From assembly GCA_013867335.1 (NCBI GenBank), contig JACEMX010000161.1, forward strand, positions 1 through 39,349: a stretch of DNA of 39,349 nucleotides, given 5' to 3'. The notes beneath the pieces are model-generated. The model saw only the letters and a program-made list of their open reading frames with translations. It made no database searches and had not been told where the DNA came from. Shown piece by piece: positions 7,300 through 17,142 of this stretch. Positions within the stretch are counted from its first letter, which is position 1, and every line of letters begins with the position of its first letter. The translations under genes were made by a program, and so were the position numbers. Source of the DNA: Candidatus Nitrosomaritimum aestuariumsis (GTDB lineage Archaea; Thermoproteota; Nitrososphaeria; Nitrososphaerales; Nitrosopumilaceae).

Positions 7300-8964
7300 T
7301 TAACCTTTAATCTCTTTCCACTGTGTGTTATCGTTTTTAACCCAAAGGAATTTTTTCTGCAATGCGGCAGTATAGAGTTTTTCCCATTCTGCTCCTACCT
7401 CATCTGTCCATGCTTTCACAACGCGAGGATCAATATAGTTTCGCAACGATGTTCCCAGATTATAATCTCTGGTTTTCTCTGACAAGTCAATCTGTAATTT
7501 CAATTTCTCTTGTCTTTCTTTATGCTTTAACTTTTGTTTTTTCATTTGATCATTTAGAGTTTTGATTCTTTTTTGCTTTGCCTTTTTTTGAGCATCTGTC
7601 TTAGTCTCCTTTGCTTCTACTTTCTTTAGTGTCTCTTCGGTCTTTTTCCAAGGCTTGTCTTTTTCCACCGTTTTTAGGGTGTCTCGTTTCTTTTGTAGAG
7701 TTTGCTCAAATGTTTTAGGAATTGTTCTCTTATGGTTACACATCACTGCAGCTTCCAAGTTTGCAAGCTTTGCATGATAGAGTTTCTCATTTGGTGTTTT
7801 ACCTTTTAGATTGTCATGTTCTTTGAGATAATTTTTCACAACATTTGTTGCAAGATATGTCCTGAAGACCTTGGCAGTTAAGCCTTTTACTATGCTTGAA
7901 TAATATGCATTGACATGGCGTGATGTAATGCCATCAAAAATATCGTCTTTGGGTTTTTTGTTTTGAATTATCTTTTTAAGATTTTCATGAAATTGTTTAT
8001 CGTGACCTTGTGCCGGAACAGTCTCTTGCCATCTAACACTATCTTTACCTAGAAAATCAAATTTTATTGCATCGGATGTAAGGTTGATGTGTTCTTTTCT
8101 CAGAGTAGTGGCGCCTACAGTGTCTGCCTCATCTGGGTCTTTTTCGTCACCCACCCTCATGGCTGTTCTGTAAATCAAATAACATGCAGTTGAAATTTTG
8201 ACAATTTTAGGATCTTTGCTTTTCATGTCTTTTACAATTCTATCTTTTATTTTTTCAATCTCTTTTGCAAGCTTTACTGCTTTTTCATATTTTTCCTTGT
8301 CTCTGTCTTGCTTCAGTCCTGCAGTATCTGCTAGCCAAACATATTTTCTTTTTTGCGTAAGATAATCCAACCAACTTGCAAGCCACATGGAATCTTTATC
8401 GTGAACAATTTTGCCCCAATTCCCTTCTGGAGCTTTGGCTTCTTTTCCAAGATTTAGTGTAACATCTTTTGCAGTGACCCTAGGTTTCCATCTACCTCGC
8501 AAGGGGTGTTCGCCTCTACCAATGAAAATCCCTGGAGGTTCGGCCATGTAATTTCCAACCTCTACCTCGCCTCCGTCCATTATTGCTTTACCATACTTTT
8601 CTTTTAGTTGTTCTCGTAATTCTTTTCTTTTAGCAGCAAGATCTTTCTTTTCTTCTTTTGTCATCATTTCCTTGAGGTCTTTTTCTTTGTCAACTAGCTT
8701 GTATGCATCTGAAAAATCAATGTCTTCATAGGATATTTTTTTGAATTTTGAGTCGAGAGTTTTAGCAAAATCTAACGTGAAGTTTTTTTGAAAAACCTTG
8801 TCCTGAGCATACGGGGTATCTTTTTTCTTGGCCCACTGGTAAACCATCTCTTCTTGATCAAGGCTTAGTGGAACATTTTCTCCTTTGATCTTTAGTTTTA
8901 TTCCCTGTGTCTCAAAGGCTGGTGGAAATAATATTCCGTTATGTTGTAATGTTTTCCATTTCAT
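7300..8964 (-). CDS. topIB: DNA topoisomerase IB (eukaryote-like)
   Basis: GGEVEVGNYMAEPPGIFIGRGEHPLRGRWKPRV, YRTAMRVGDEK, catalytic-Tyr region SLRNYIDPRVVKAW: typical eukaryote/thaumarchaeal TopoIB motifs. Confidence 0.95.
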   Translation of the reverse strand: MKWKTLQHNGILFPPAFETQGIKLKIKGENVPLSLDQEEMVYQWAKKKDTPYAQDKVFQKNFTLDFAKTLDSKFKKISYEDIDFSDAYKLVDKEKDLKEMMTKEEKKDLAAKRKELREQLKEKYGKAIMDGGEVEVGNYMAEPPGIFIGRGEHPLRGRWKPRVTAKDVTLNLGKEAKAPEGNWGKIVHDKDSMWLASWLDYLTQKRKYVWLADTAGLKQDRDKEKYEKAVKLAKEIEKIKDRIVKDMKSKDPKIVKISTACYLIYRTAMRVGDEKDPDEADTVGATTLRKEHINLTSDAIKFDFLGKDSVRWQETVPAQGHDKQFHENLKKIIQNKKPKDDIFDGITSRHVNAYYSSIVKGLTAKVFRTYLATNVVKNYLKEHDNLKGKTPNEKLYHAKLANLEAAVMCNHKRTIPKTFEQTLQKKRDTLKTVEKDKPWKKTEETLKKVEAKETKTDAQKKAKQKRIKTLNDQMKKQKLKHKERQEKLKLQIDLSEKTRDYNLGTSLRNYIDPRVVKAWTDEVGAEWEKLYTAALQKKFLWVKNDNTQWKEIKG

Positions 8965-9041
8965 CTATTTTCACTTTTAAAATTGCGGACTTTGACAAAA
9001 ATGGGAATCTATGTGTATATCAATTTAACGTAGGCATGCTC

Positions 9042-9872
9042 TTATCTGGGGAATAGCTCTTTTGACATGTATTTTTCAAATTCCAGGTCTGATTTTGATT
9101 TTTTTGCCTCCATAAACATGGCTGCATCTGCTCCGGCGATATATCTGGGCTTTACCTCGTCATCGTGAATTGCCTTTAGAACTACATCTGCTACTTGGGA
9201 TGGTGCAGTTCCCATCTCTACCATCATTTTCAAACCTGCGAGCATATTTTCTGTAATCTGTTGATATTTGGGATCTTTTTTTGATTCTGGAATCTTCATG
9301 GAATCAAAAAAGTTGGTTTTGATTACTCCTGGTTCAATCAATGTTGTCTTTATTCCAAACATTCCAAGCTCATATCTTAAACACTCTCCTAATCCTTCTA
9401 ATGCAAATTTAGAGCTGATATATGCGGGAGATCCTGGAAGGCCCATTCTTCCTGCAACTGAACTGATGTTTACAATAATTCCTGAATTCTGTTCTCTCAT
9501 TATTGGAGCAACCTCTTGAATTATTCTTACAACACTGAAAAAGTTGGTCTCAAACTGTTTTCTAAAATCATCAACTGACACATCTTCGGTACATCCAAAC
9601 TGCCCATACCCTGCATTGTTTACTAAGACATCGATTCTACCTGTGTCTTCAATTATTTTTTTAATTGCATCAATAATTGATTTTTCGTTATCTACGTCAA
9701 GCTCAATTATACTGATTGGCAGATTTTCGTTTTCTGCAATTTTTTTCAAATTCTCTCCTTTGGTAATATTTCTCATGGATGCAAATGTATGGTAACCATC
9801 TTTTGCTAATGCGATGGAGGTCTCATATCCAATTCCCGATGAGCTTCCTGTAACAAGAGCCACTTTTTGCAT
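9042..9872 (-). CDS. Short-chain dehydrogenase/reductase (SDR)
   Basis: VTGSSSGIGYE (TGxxxGIG), NNAGYGQ, YISSKFALEG (YxxxK). Confidence 0.92.
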   Translation of the reverse strand: MQKVALVTGSSSGIGYETSIALAKDGYHTFASMRNITKGENLKKIAENENLPISIIELDVDNEKSIIDAIKKIIEDTGRIDVLVNNAGYGQFGCTEDVSVDDFRKQFETNFFSVVRIIQEVAPIMREQNSGIIVNISSVAGRMGLPGSPAYISSKFALEGLGECLRYELGMFGIKTTLIEPGVIKTNFFDSMKIPESKKDPKYQQITENMLAGLKMMVEMGTAPSQVADVVLKAIHDDEVKPRYIAGADAAMFMEAKKSKSDLEFEKYMSKELFPR

Positions 9873-9912
9873 ATGTATTGTAGAAATTTGTTATATTTAT
9901 CCCATTTTGATT

Positions 9913-12423
9913 TTAGACTAAAGGACGGTCTCCTTCTGTTGGATCAATCAACTTCGTTTTCTCTCCTGAATTAATCCTTTGAAGAATTTCAAGGGATGAT
10001 TTTTTGTGCAAAAATTCATTGTTGTTTCCACATCTGTACGAAAAGGTACATCTGGGACAACCAGATTCATTTTGACATGGACATTCTTTTATGATAAACA
10101 TGCTTCTTTCAAACGCATTTTCGAGCCTATCATAGAGCGCTCTACTTGCTCCATTTCCGCCTATCGCTCCATCATAGATGAAAATCAGTCCTGAGGTTCC
10201 CAGAGAAATTCCTCCCAAATCCTGCGATACGCCACCGGTTATCATGTTGCTTCCTTCAATTACCACATGTTCGGTTGCATGGTATCCACTGGCCTCAGTG
10301 TATTCCTCATCTTCGGCATATTGAATTTCTTTTAGGGGCCTTGGTGCATGAAAAACAATACCTTTTGTGATAAAGTCATATTCTAAGGGCTCCTCAAGCA
10401 ACACCTTTTCTCCTTGGGTTACCTCTTGCCCTAACTCGATGTTTACATAACCATAAACCTGTTTTTTAATATGCAATTTACAAAAAGCTACTTCAAGTCC
10501 AAAAGCTTTTCTTTTTTCAAATACGATTTCAATTGTGGGCCACTCTTCAGTTAGTGCCTTAGTGTAGTATGGATAATCTTTTGGTATTCTTTCTAACTTT
10601 GCATAATTTTTTTTAGGGTACCCCATTTCTTTTACACGATATCTAAACCCTGCAAGAAAATAGATTGCATCTTTGTGAAGTTCTTCCAGTGCAATAGGCA
10701 ACGTTCTGTCTCCAACCTTTCTTTCGTTTAAGAAAATATCAATTGATTTTCCAATACCTCTTATGCTGTAATCATTTAACGTTGAACCAATTTGATCAAA
10801 ATTTGGAATTATTCTATTGTTGAATAAAACGAGATTTCCTTCATTTAGGTGATAATCAATCACTTCTTTATGCTCTTGCAGTTCATGCTTTGAAATGGGT
10901 TTGTCACATGCCATTGCCAAAACTTGAAATTCTTCTACAAATGGATTCTTAGGATCAATGTAAGTCCTTTCTACATCTTCAAAATAATCTTCAGGGTGAT
11001 TTTTGTAGTATTGGGAAATTGGGTCATTTCCAAGAGCCAAAAATGCATAACCTCTTTGTCCTTTTCTTGCAGCCCTACCAATTCTTTGAATTAAACGATT
11101 AACTGGTATTGTGGATGAAATAACACCATCAACATTTCCTACATCTATGCCTAATTCAAGCGTAGGAGTACAAGATATTGCCTGAAGGGTATCTCCTTTG
11201 AACTCTTTTTCTACGGAGCGGCGATAATTTGCCATCAGCCCTGCTCTGTGAACTTTGATGTTGACCTTCTGTTTTTTTGCCTGAATAGCCAACAGCTCTG
11301 AATTCAAATGAGAATTATTGAACACCATAGTTTTGTGATTTTTTTCAGTTAGTCTCTTAGTCAAATCTACCATTAATGCTCTTTGATTTCTCAAGGAAGG
11401 AAAAAGCATTACAAAATCTGTCTGCCCCTTTTTTCCTGAACCATGAACTATCTTCATTTTTACTCCAAATAGTTTTTCACAAAACTCCTTTGCATCCTCC
11501 AAAGTTGCAGAGGCCGCTACAAATTGTAGCTTATTTGCACAAATTCTCTTTAGACGTTTAATGATATAGTGTACATTAGAACCAAAAATCCCCGAATAAA
11601 CATGAGCCTCATCTACAACAAGAATTTTTACAGTTGTTAAAAGTGAACCAAATTTTGTCTGATGCCATAAATGATAATGAATCACATCAAAATTTGTAAC
11701 TAAGATTTGGGGTGGGCTATCTATAATCTCTCTTCTTTCTGTTTGGTTAGTATCTCCATCAAAGACTTTAACATCTATCCCTACCTTTTCTGCAAAATTT
11801 TTGATTTTGGGATATTGGTCTCTTGCAAGTGCTTTTGTGGGATAAACAAAAACTGCAAAAACATTTCCTGAATCGCCAGAATTTTTTATTTTTTGAACAA
11901 CTGGAATCAAAAATGCTTCTGTCTTTCCTGATGCAGTAGGAGCTTCAATTACGACATTTTCACCAAAAACAATTTCTTCAATTGCCTCTTCTTGAAATTT
12001 GTAAAATTGATTGATTTCCATTTCGTTGAGATGACGTGTAATTTCATCATCAAGGCCCATCTCTTCAACTTTCGAGCCCATTTTAGGCTCGGGATTCTTC
12101 AAAACCTTGTATTGTGAGATATAGTCTTTTTTGGAGTAGAGCACATTTTCTGTAATTATGTCTGGTTTGTTACTCCCTATCATTTTTTTTATTTCATTTT
12201 CTGTTCTGACAATCCCCTCTTCTTTGAGATTCTCTGAAATTCCATTTTCTGAAACCAACCCTTGATCAAATCTAGATAAAAATTCCAAAAATACTTCGTC
12301 ATAGTTTTTTGAAAATTCTAAAAGATCTTCTACCCCACAACTATTACATGAAACATGCATCTTTTTATTGAAAGTTTTTTGAATTTCTATTTTCGATTTA
12401 CATTTAGGACAAGAAAATTTCAA
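9913..12423 (-). CDS. DEAD/DEAH-box helicase of the MrfA/YprA/Hrq1-like type with C-terminal Cys cluster (DUF1998-like)
   Basis: APTASGKTEAFLIP (Walker A), VVDEAHVYSG, QRIGRAARKG; C-terminal CPCQNESGCPRCTFSYRCGN; N-terminal zinc ribbon CPKCKSK..CNSCG. Confidence 0.88.
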   Translation of the reverse strand: MKFSCPKCKSKIEIQKTFNKKMHVSCNSCGVEDLLEFSKNYDEVFLEFLSRFDQGLVSENGISENLKEEGIVRTENEIKKMIGSNKPDIITENVLYSKKDYISQYKVLKNPEPKMGSKVEEMGLDDEITRHLNEMEINQFYKFQEEAIEEIVFGENVVIEAPTASGKTEAFLIPVVQKIKNSGDSGNVFAVFVYPTKALARDQYPKIKNFAEKVGIDVKVFDGDTNQTERREIIDSPPQILVTNFDVIHYHLWHQTKFGSLLTTVKILVVDEAHVYSGIFGSNVHYIIKRLKRICANKLQFVAASATLEDAKEFCEKLFGVKMKIVHGSGKKGQTDFVMLFPSLRNQRALMVDLTKRLTEKNHKTMVFNNSHLNSELLAIQAKKQKVNIKVHRAGLMANYRRSVEKEFKGDTLQAISCTPTLELGIDVGNVDGVISSTIPVNRLIQRIGRAARKGQRGYAFLALGNDPISQYYKNHPEDYFEDVERTYIDPKNPFVEEFQVLAMACDKPISKHELQEHKEVIDYHLNEGNLVLFNNRIIPNFDQIGSTLNDYSIRGIGKSIDIFLNERKVGDRTLPIALEELHKDAIYFLAGFRYRVKEMGYPKKNYAKLERIPKDYPYYTKALTEEWPTIEIVFEKRKAFGLEVAFCKLHIKKQVYGYVNIELGQEVTQGEKVLLEEPLEYDFITKGIVFHAPRPLKEIQYAEDEEYTEASGYHATEHVVIEGSNMITGGVSQDLGGISLGTSGLIFIYDGAIGGNGASRALYDRLENAFERSMFIIKECPCQNESGCPRCTFSYRCGNNNEFLHKKSSLEILQRINSGEKTKLIDPTEGDRPLV

Positions 12424-12513
12424 TGATTATCTGATCTTTGAAAAATTATTGGAAATTTATTGTTTGATTGTTTTTGAATCTTGATTCCACGACATTATTA
12501 AGCTAGGAAAGGA

Positions 12514-13305
12514 TTGTCAATTCTAAACTTGAAAAAGATCGAAATAAACAAAATTTACAATAAAAATTGCATCGAGGGAATGGAGTTTCTTCCAAAAAAC
12601 AAAATTGATCTGGTAATCACTGATCCCCCTTTTGCCATTAATTTTAAGGCAAAAAAGGCAAATTATAATCGAATCTCATCGAGGGTAATCTCTGGATATA
12701 ACGAGATCAAACCTGAAGATTACTATGATTTTACTTATTTGTGGATGAAAGAAGTATTCAGAGTTCTAAAAGATTCAGGTAGCATGTATGTTTTTTCAGG
12801 CTGGAATAACCTCAAAGACATTTTATGCGCATTAGACGATGTTGGTTTTACAACAATCAATCATATAATTTGGAAATATCAATTCGGAGTTGTAACGAAA
12901 AAAAAATTTGTCACCTCTCATTACCATTGCCTCTATGTTTGCAAAAATAATGAGAAAAGGAAATTCTTCCCATTTTCACGATTCAAAAAAGAAGACAAGA
13001 CAAAGGAAGGTAGAAGCCTCCACTATAAGGATAAAGAAGATGTTTGGGATATCAAAAGAGAATACTGGACTGGAGATGAGAAAACACCAACCAAACTTCC
13101 ATCTGAACTAATTGAAAAATTACTTCACTACTCTAGTGAAAAAAAAGACATCGTAATGGATCCTTTTCTTGGTTCAGGGCAAGTTGCAGTGGTAAGTAAA
13201 TCCTTAGGTAGGCGTTATGTTGGGTTTGAGATTGTTCCAGACTATTACAAATTTGCAAAAAAACGATTAGATAAAAATCTCTACAGAGTTAAAAAATCAA
13301 ATTAA
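12514..13305 (+). CDS. Site-specific DNA methyltransferase (N4-cytosine/N6-adenine), beta-type motif order
   Basis: Motif IV ITDPPFAINF precedes motif I DPFLGSGQVAV..GRRYVGFEI. TTG start. Confidence 0.88.
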   Translation: MSILNLKKIEINKIYNKNCIEGMEFLPKNKIDLVITDPPFAINFKAKKANYNRISSRVISGYNEIKPEDYYDFTYLWMKEVFRVLKDSGSMYVFSGWNNLKDILCALDDVGFTTINHIIWKYQFGVVTKKKFVTSHYHCLYVCKNNEKRKFFPFSRFKKEDKTKEGRSLHYKDKEDVWDIKREYWTGDEKTPTKLPSELIEKLLHYSSEKKDIVMDPFLGSGQVAVVSKSLGRRYVGFEIVPDYYKFAKKRLDKNLYRVKKSN

Positions 13306-13655
13306 TTTGGTTTTTGATTTTCAGGATCGTCAATATTTTTTTGACCAATTTTATCTGAAATCACCTTTTGCAACTCTTCATCTGTTTTCCCGTCCGGCTT
13401 TATTCCAAGTGATTTTGCAATAACTTCATTTTTTTGTCTTTCATTTTCTACAGGGCCTGAAATCTCAACACTATCATGTGAGACTTCTTTTAACTGGTTT
13501 TGTACGTCTGCTTTGGCTTGATTATACTCACTTACCACTTTTCCTAATTTTCTAGCCGCTCCAGGTAAGTGACCTGTACCCAAAAATAAAATCAACACCA
13601 CAAAAATTATGATTACCCACTCTCCACCAACTATGTTCAAAGCGTGTTCAATCAT
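13302..13655 (-). CDS. tatA: Sec-independent protein translocase TatA/B-like protein
   Basis: Short N-terminal TM (GGEWVIIIFVVLILFLGTGHLPGAARKLGKVVSEYNQA) followed by an amphipathic helix. Confidence 0.85.
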   Translation of the reverse strand: MIEHALNIVGGEWVIIIFVVLILFLGTGHLPGAARKLGKVVSEYNQAKADVQNQLKEVSHDSVEISGPVENERQKNEVIAKSLGIKPDGKTDEELQKVISDKIGQKNIDDPENQKPN

Positions 13656-13715
13656 GGTATCAAATGACTTTGTTTGAAATTAAACGTAATGCTTCTTGCA
13701 CTCGCTGATTCAATA

Positions 13716-14873
13716 TCAAATTCTCTGAATTCGTTTGGGCTCGAGTTTTTTTCTTGAAAGTATGGCAAGAATAGTGACTCCTATTCCTATAATGAAAAAT
13801 ACCAAGTAGGGTGCCTGATCTCCAAACGATTGCGTAATTGGACCTCCTATTGTTGGACCAATTGCCCAGCCTATTCCAAAAACGGTCTCATACGCACCAA
13901 TTATCTTACCTGAGATGCCTTTACGTGTTTTACTCAAAATAATCTCAAGGGTCAAAGGGAAAAATATGCTAAATCCAAATCCCATCAAAACTAGTGCTAC
14001 TCCGTAAATTATAATCGAATCAGAGACCACAGAAATTGCTAATCCTAAAGAAACTGCAATTGTAGCTGCAATGAGGGTCTTGCTTGTGTGACGTGAGAAC
14101 TTTCCTGCAAGTGCAAGTGATACAACTCTGGAAACTCCAAATGCAAAATACAATAACAAAATATCAGTATCTGACATTCCGTTATCATTTAGAAAAGCAG
14201 GATAAATTGACAAGATAATTCCAAATGATGATGTGCAAAATATCAAAAGTATTATCACTTCGGGAAATTTTTTCATTTCCTTAATTGATGAAAATGAAAA
14301 TTTCTCATGATGATCCTTTACATTTTTTCTTGAAACTAATAGGGCAGTAATAATTGCAGTAGCTAAGATAAACGCAGTCACCTGAAATAGTATTCTATAT
14401 GTGATATCAAGCTCCTCGAGAAACACCGTTCCTAAAAGTGGTCCAATCATGAATCCCAAAACAAAGAACATTGTAAACCATGAGATGTTGCGAACTCTGT
14501 CTTTTTCTGAACTTTCTTTTGATATGATGGATTCACACGGTGGCCAGAAAAAGGCATGGGCGACTCCTGTCATTATTCGAAATCCCATTATCTCTGGAAC
14601 TGACTGTGCAATTGAAAGAAGATAGATTGATGCAGAATTAATGGCTGCTCCGAGTGCTAGAAGGTACCCATTATTGAATTTGTCAAGTAAGATTCCTACA
14701 AACAAAGGTATGAACATGTAAGGAATAAAATTTGCAAGCCCAATCAGCCCCAGCTCAGAATAGCTAGCACCAATTACATTTTTTGCAAAGACTGGAAGAA
14801 TGGGACCATGGAGTCCGTAAGAGATTCCGATGATTAGACCTGTTATGTTTACGAGAATTAGTGCCCTGTTCAT
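13716..14873 (-). CDS. Major facilitator superfamily transporter
   Basis: About 12 hydrophobic segments; MFS-like GILLDKFNNGYLLALGA and GFRIMTGVAHAFFWPPCES. Confidence 0.88.
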   Translation of the reverse strand: MNRALILVNITGLIIGISYGLHGPILPVFAKNVIGASYSELGLIGLANFIPYMFIPLFVGILLDKFNNGYLLALGAAINSASIYLLSIAQSVPEIMGFRIMTGVAHAFFWPPCESIISKESSEKDRVRNISWFTMFFVLGFMIGPLLGTVFLEELDITYRILFQVTAFILATAIITALLVSRKNVKDHHEKFSFSSIKEMKKFPEVIILLIFCTSSFGIILSIYPAFLNDNGMSDTDILLLYFAFGVSRVVSLALAGKFSRHTSKTLIAATIAVSLGLAISVVSDSIIIYGVALVLMGFGFSIFFPLTLEIILSKTRKGISGKIIGAYETVFGIGWAIGPTIGGPITQSFGDQAPYLVFFIIGIGVTILAILSRKKLEPKRIQRI

Positions 14874-15559
14874 TTGTATGCGGCAACCATTATTGCCCCA
14901 CCCATAAGATCTTTCTCAAACTCTACCCGAGAAAATTTCTCCAAAAGAAGTTCTTCTAATTTTTTATTTTTAGGCCATCTCTTGTATGTCCCATAAAGTG
15001 TAGCAAATTTGAGCCCGAGTTTACCTCCTGCGATAAAAGCAAGGATTGGAAGTATTGCTCTGAGGTAAAATGATACTCCAAATCTGATAAAAGCCTCATC
15101 TGGTTTTCCCAAATCTACAATTACGAATCTTCCATCTTTTTTCAATACTCTGTGAATCTCTGATATTGCAATTCTGAGATTTATTGCGTCCCGAAGTGAG
15201 TATCCGCACAAAACTGCATCAAACTCCTTGTCCCTAAATGGAATGTGCTCAAAAACTCCATTTGCCATGTCGGGAGTTTTCTCAAAAAAGGTTCCAGTGT
15301 TTTTCAGCATCGGAACAAGAGGATCATAAAGTGTAATTGAAATGTCTCCATTGCAAATATTCGAAGCTGTCTTTGACATGTTTCCAAAACCAGAACCTGC
15401 ATCAAGTATTTTATTACCTGGTAGCACTCGTCCTTTTATCCCTCTATTCCGGTGCTCTACATCTTTGCCAAGTGAAATGTAAGAATTCACTTTATCATAT
15501 ACTGGTATGATTTCACGCAGTACTTCTAGTACTTCTCCCCAGTAACTTCCAAGACCCAT
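14870..15559 (-). CDS. UbiE/COQ5-like SAM-dependent methyltransferase
   Basis: ILDAGSGFGNMSKTA (motif I), FDAVLCGYSLRDAINLRIAISEIHRVLKKDGRFVIVDLGKP. Confidence 0.85.
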   Translation of the reverse strand: MGLGSYWGEVLEVLREIIPVYDKVNSYISLGKDVEHRNRGIKGRVLPGNKILDAGSGFGNMSKTASNICNGDISITLYDPLVPMLKNTGTFFEKTPDMANGVFEHIPFRDKEFDAVLCGYSLRDAINLRIAISEIHRVLKKDGRFVIVDLGKPDEAFIRFGVSFYLRAILPILAFIAGGKLGLKFATLYGTYKRWPKNKKLEELLLEKFSRVEFEKDLMGGAIMVAAYK

Positions 15560-15616
15560 CAGCTAACCATCTCTAAAAAATTAGTATTGCTATTTTCAAT
15601 TCTAAATGACTGCAGA

Positions 15617-16342
15617 CTATTCTGCAGTAAACTTTGATACATTTTGAGAATAATTTTTTAAATCTGATTCAGAAATTTTTTCAAAAACTTTGCCTTTGCT
15701 TGTAACCTTTGCCATTTTTACAAAATCTATTCCCTCTTTTTTCTCTGCCTTGAGATTGATTGCTGCAATTGCAAGTGCTGCTGCATCTTCTAGACTCATA
15801 TCTGCATTGTAATTTTTCTCCAAAAATGAGTTTACTTCTTCAGAACCTGCTCCAATTGCAATTGCTGCATATTGTACAAAAGTTCCGCTAGGATCAGTCA
15901 CGTAGATTGATTCGCCTTTTTGGTCAACTCCCGCAATAATCAGCGCAACTCCATTTGGACGGACTCCGGAATATTGAGTAAATTGATGAGACTGATCTGC
16001 TAAGTGTTTTGCAACTGTTCCAACTTCCACTGCCTCATCATATGTCATTTTGTTTCCTTGTGAGAACAATCTTGCATTGTCCACTTGCACTCTGGCATCT
16101 GGAATATAGCCTGCTGCTGCTACTCCTATGTGAAAGTCCACCTGGAAAATCTTTTGAGTTACATTGCTTGTCTGAAGAGCTCTTGGTTTTTCTTCAACTG
16201 CCATAATTACTCCTTCCTTTGTTCTAATTCCGAGTGCTAAGGTTCCACGTTTTACTGTCTCAATTGCATACTCTACTTGGTATATTCTACCGTCTGGAGA
16301 GTACATTGTAGGTGTCATATCGTAGCCACGTGATGCCATCAT
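15617..16342 (-). CDS. psmA: Proteasome subunit alpha
   Basis: YDMTPTMYSPDGRIYQVEYAIETVKRGTLALGIRTKEGVIMAVEEK..GVRPNGVALIIAGVD: alpha-type signature. Confidence 0.97.
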   Translation of the reverse strand: MMASRGYDMTPTMYSPDGRIYQVEYAIETVKRGTLALGIRTKEGVIMAVEEKPRALQTSNVTQKIFQVDFHIGVAAAGYIPDARVQVDNARLFSQGNKMTYDEAVEVGTVAKHLADQSHQFTQYSGVRPNGVALIIAGVDQKGESIYVTDPSGTFVQYAAIAIGAGSEEVNSFLEKNYNADMSLEDAAALAIAAINLKAEKKEGIDFVKMAKVTSKGKVFEKISESDLKNYSQNVSKFTAE

Positions 16343-16442
16343 GATATGTCAAGTTCGCCTCTAAGTCAATTTAAGGGTAATTGTCTGGACTCAAATGGAA
16401 TAGATATGGAAAAGATTTGGAAATAGGGTTTTAAGCAAAAAA

Positions 16443-16472
16443 GTGGTCAAATGTTTAAGGAAAAATGACCAC
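16443..16472. promoter_or_regulatory. Perfect 7-bp inverted repeat GTGGTCA-N16-TGACCAC overlapping the start codon of the winged-helix regulator gene
   Basis: Direct reading: gtggtca at 16443-16449, tgaccac at 16466-16472; ATG at 16465-16467. Confidence 0.5.
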
Positions 16473-16851
16473 GCAGCAACTACTAGAATTCAAAGAAATC
16501 ATCCGATCAAAGTCTGAATCTGATCAAAGAAAACCAGACAAAGATACTAGGAAGCTACTGTTTTACCTTTTCACAAGTACTAGGGGAGGTTTTACAAGAT
16601 TGCGAATAATCATGCTTTTACTTGAAAACCCACTAAATACACATCAACTATCGCAAGATCTTGACCTTGATTACAAGGCAGTTCAGCACCACATGAAAGT
16701 TTTAGAGAAAAACAACATGGTGCAAAAAATTGGTGACAAATACGGTGCAATTTACCATCTTTCGACCTTTTTGGAGGTTAACATAAGAGCACTAGATGAG
16801 GCAATTGACAAGTTGGACCGCAAAATGAATCACAAAAAGGTCTACATCTAA
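16465..16851 (+). CDS. ArsR-like winged-helix transcriptional regulator
   Basis: TRLRIIMLLLENPLNTHQLSQDLDLDYKAVQHHMKVLEKNNMVQKIGDKYGAIYHLS (wHTH). Confidence 0.88.
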   Translation: MTTQQLLEFKEIIRSKSESDQRKPDKDTRKLLFYLFTSTRGGFTRLRIIMLLLENPLNTHQLSQDLDLDYKAVQHHMKVLEKNNMVQKIGDKYGAIYHLSTFLEVNIRALDEAIDKLDRKMNHKKVYI

Positions 16852-16889
16852 AGCAATTGATTTTTTAGAAACTCTCCATCAAAACTAAT

Positions 16890-17111
16890 GTGAAAGATTC
16901 CAAAACGATTCACTGTGATGTATGTGATGACAAAGTTGTTGAATCAGAATGGGAGTCTCACATTAAAACTGACACACACAAAGAAAATGCTCTAACTCAA
17001 ATCATGGAAGATAGAATTGGAAAAGAAAAACTAGTTGAGACAAGAGATGAAACTACAGAATTTTTAGAAGAGCTAGAGCAAGATTATGCTGATAAGGAAA
17101 AAGATCTTTAA
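16890..17111 (+). CDS. Small C2H2 (U1-like) zinc-finger protein
   Basis: IHCDVCDDKVVESEWESHIKTDTHKENA: C-x2-C-x12-H-x5-H. GTG start. Confidence 0.7.
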   Translation: MKDSKTIHCDVCDDKVVESEWESHIKTDTHKENALTQIMEDRIGKEKLVETRDETTEFLEELEQDYADKEKDL

Positions 17112-17142
17112 TCTAAGAATTTTTTTGTGTTAAAATTAGATT

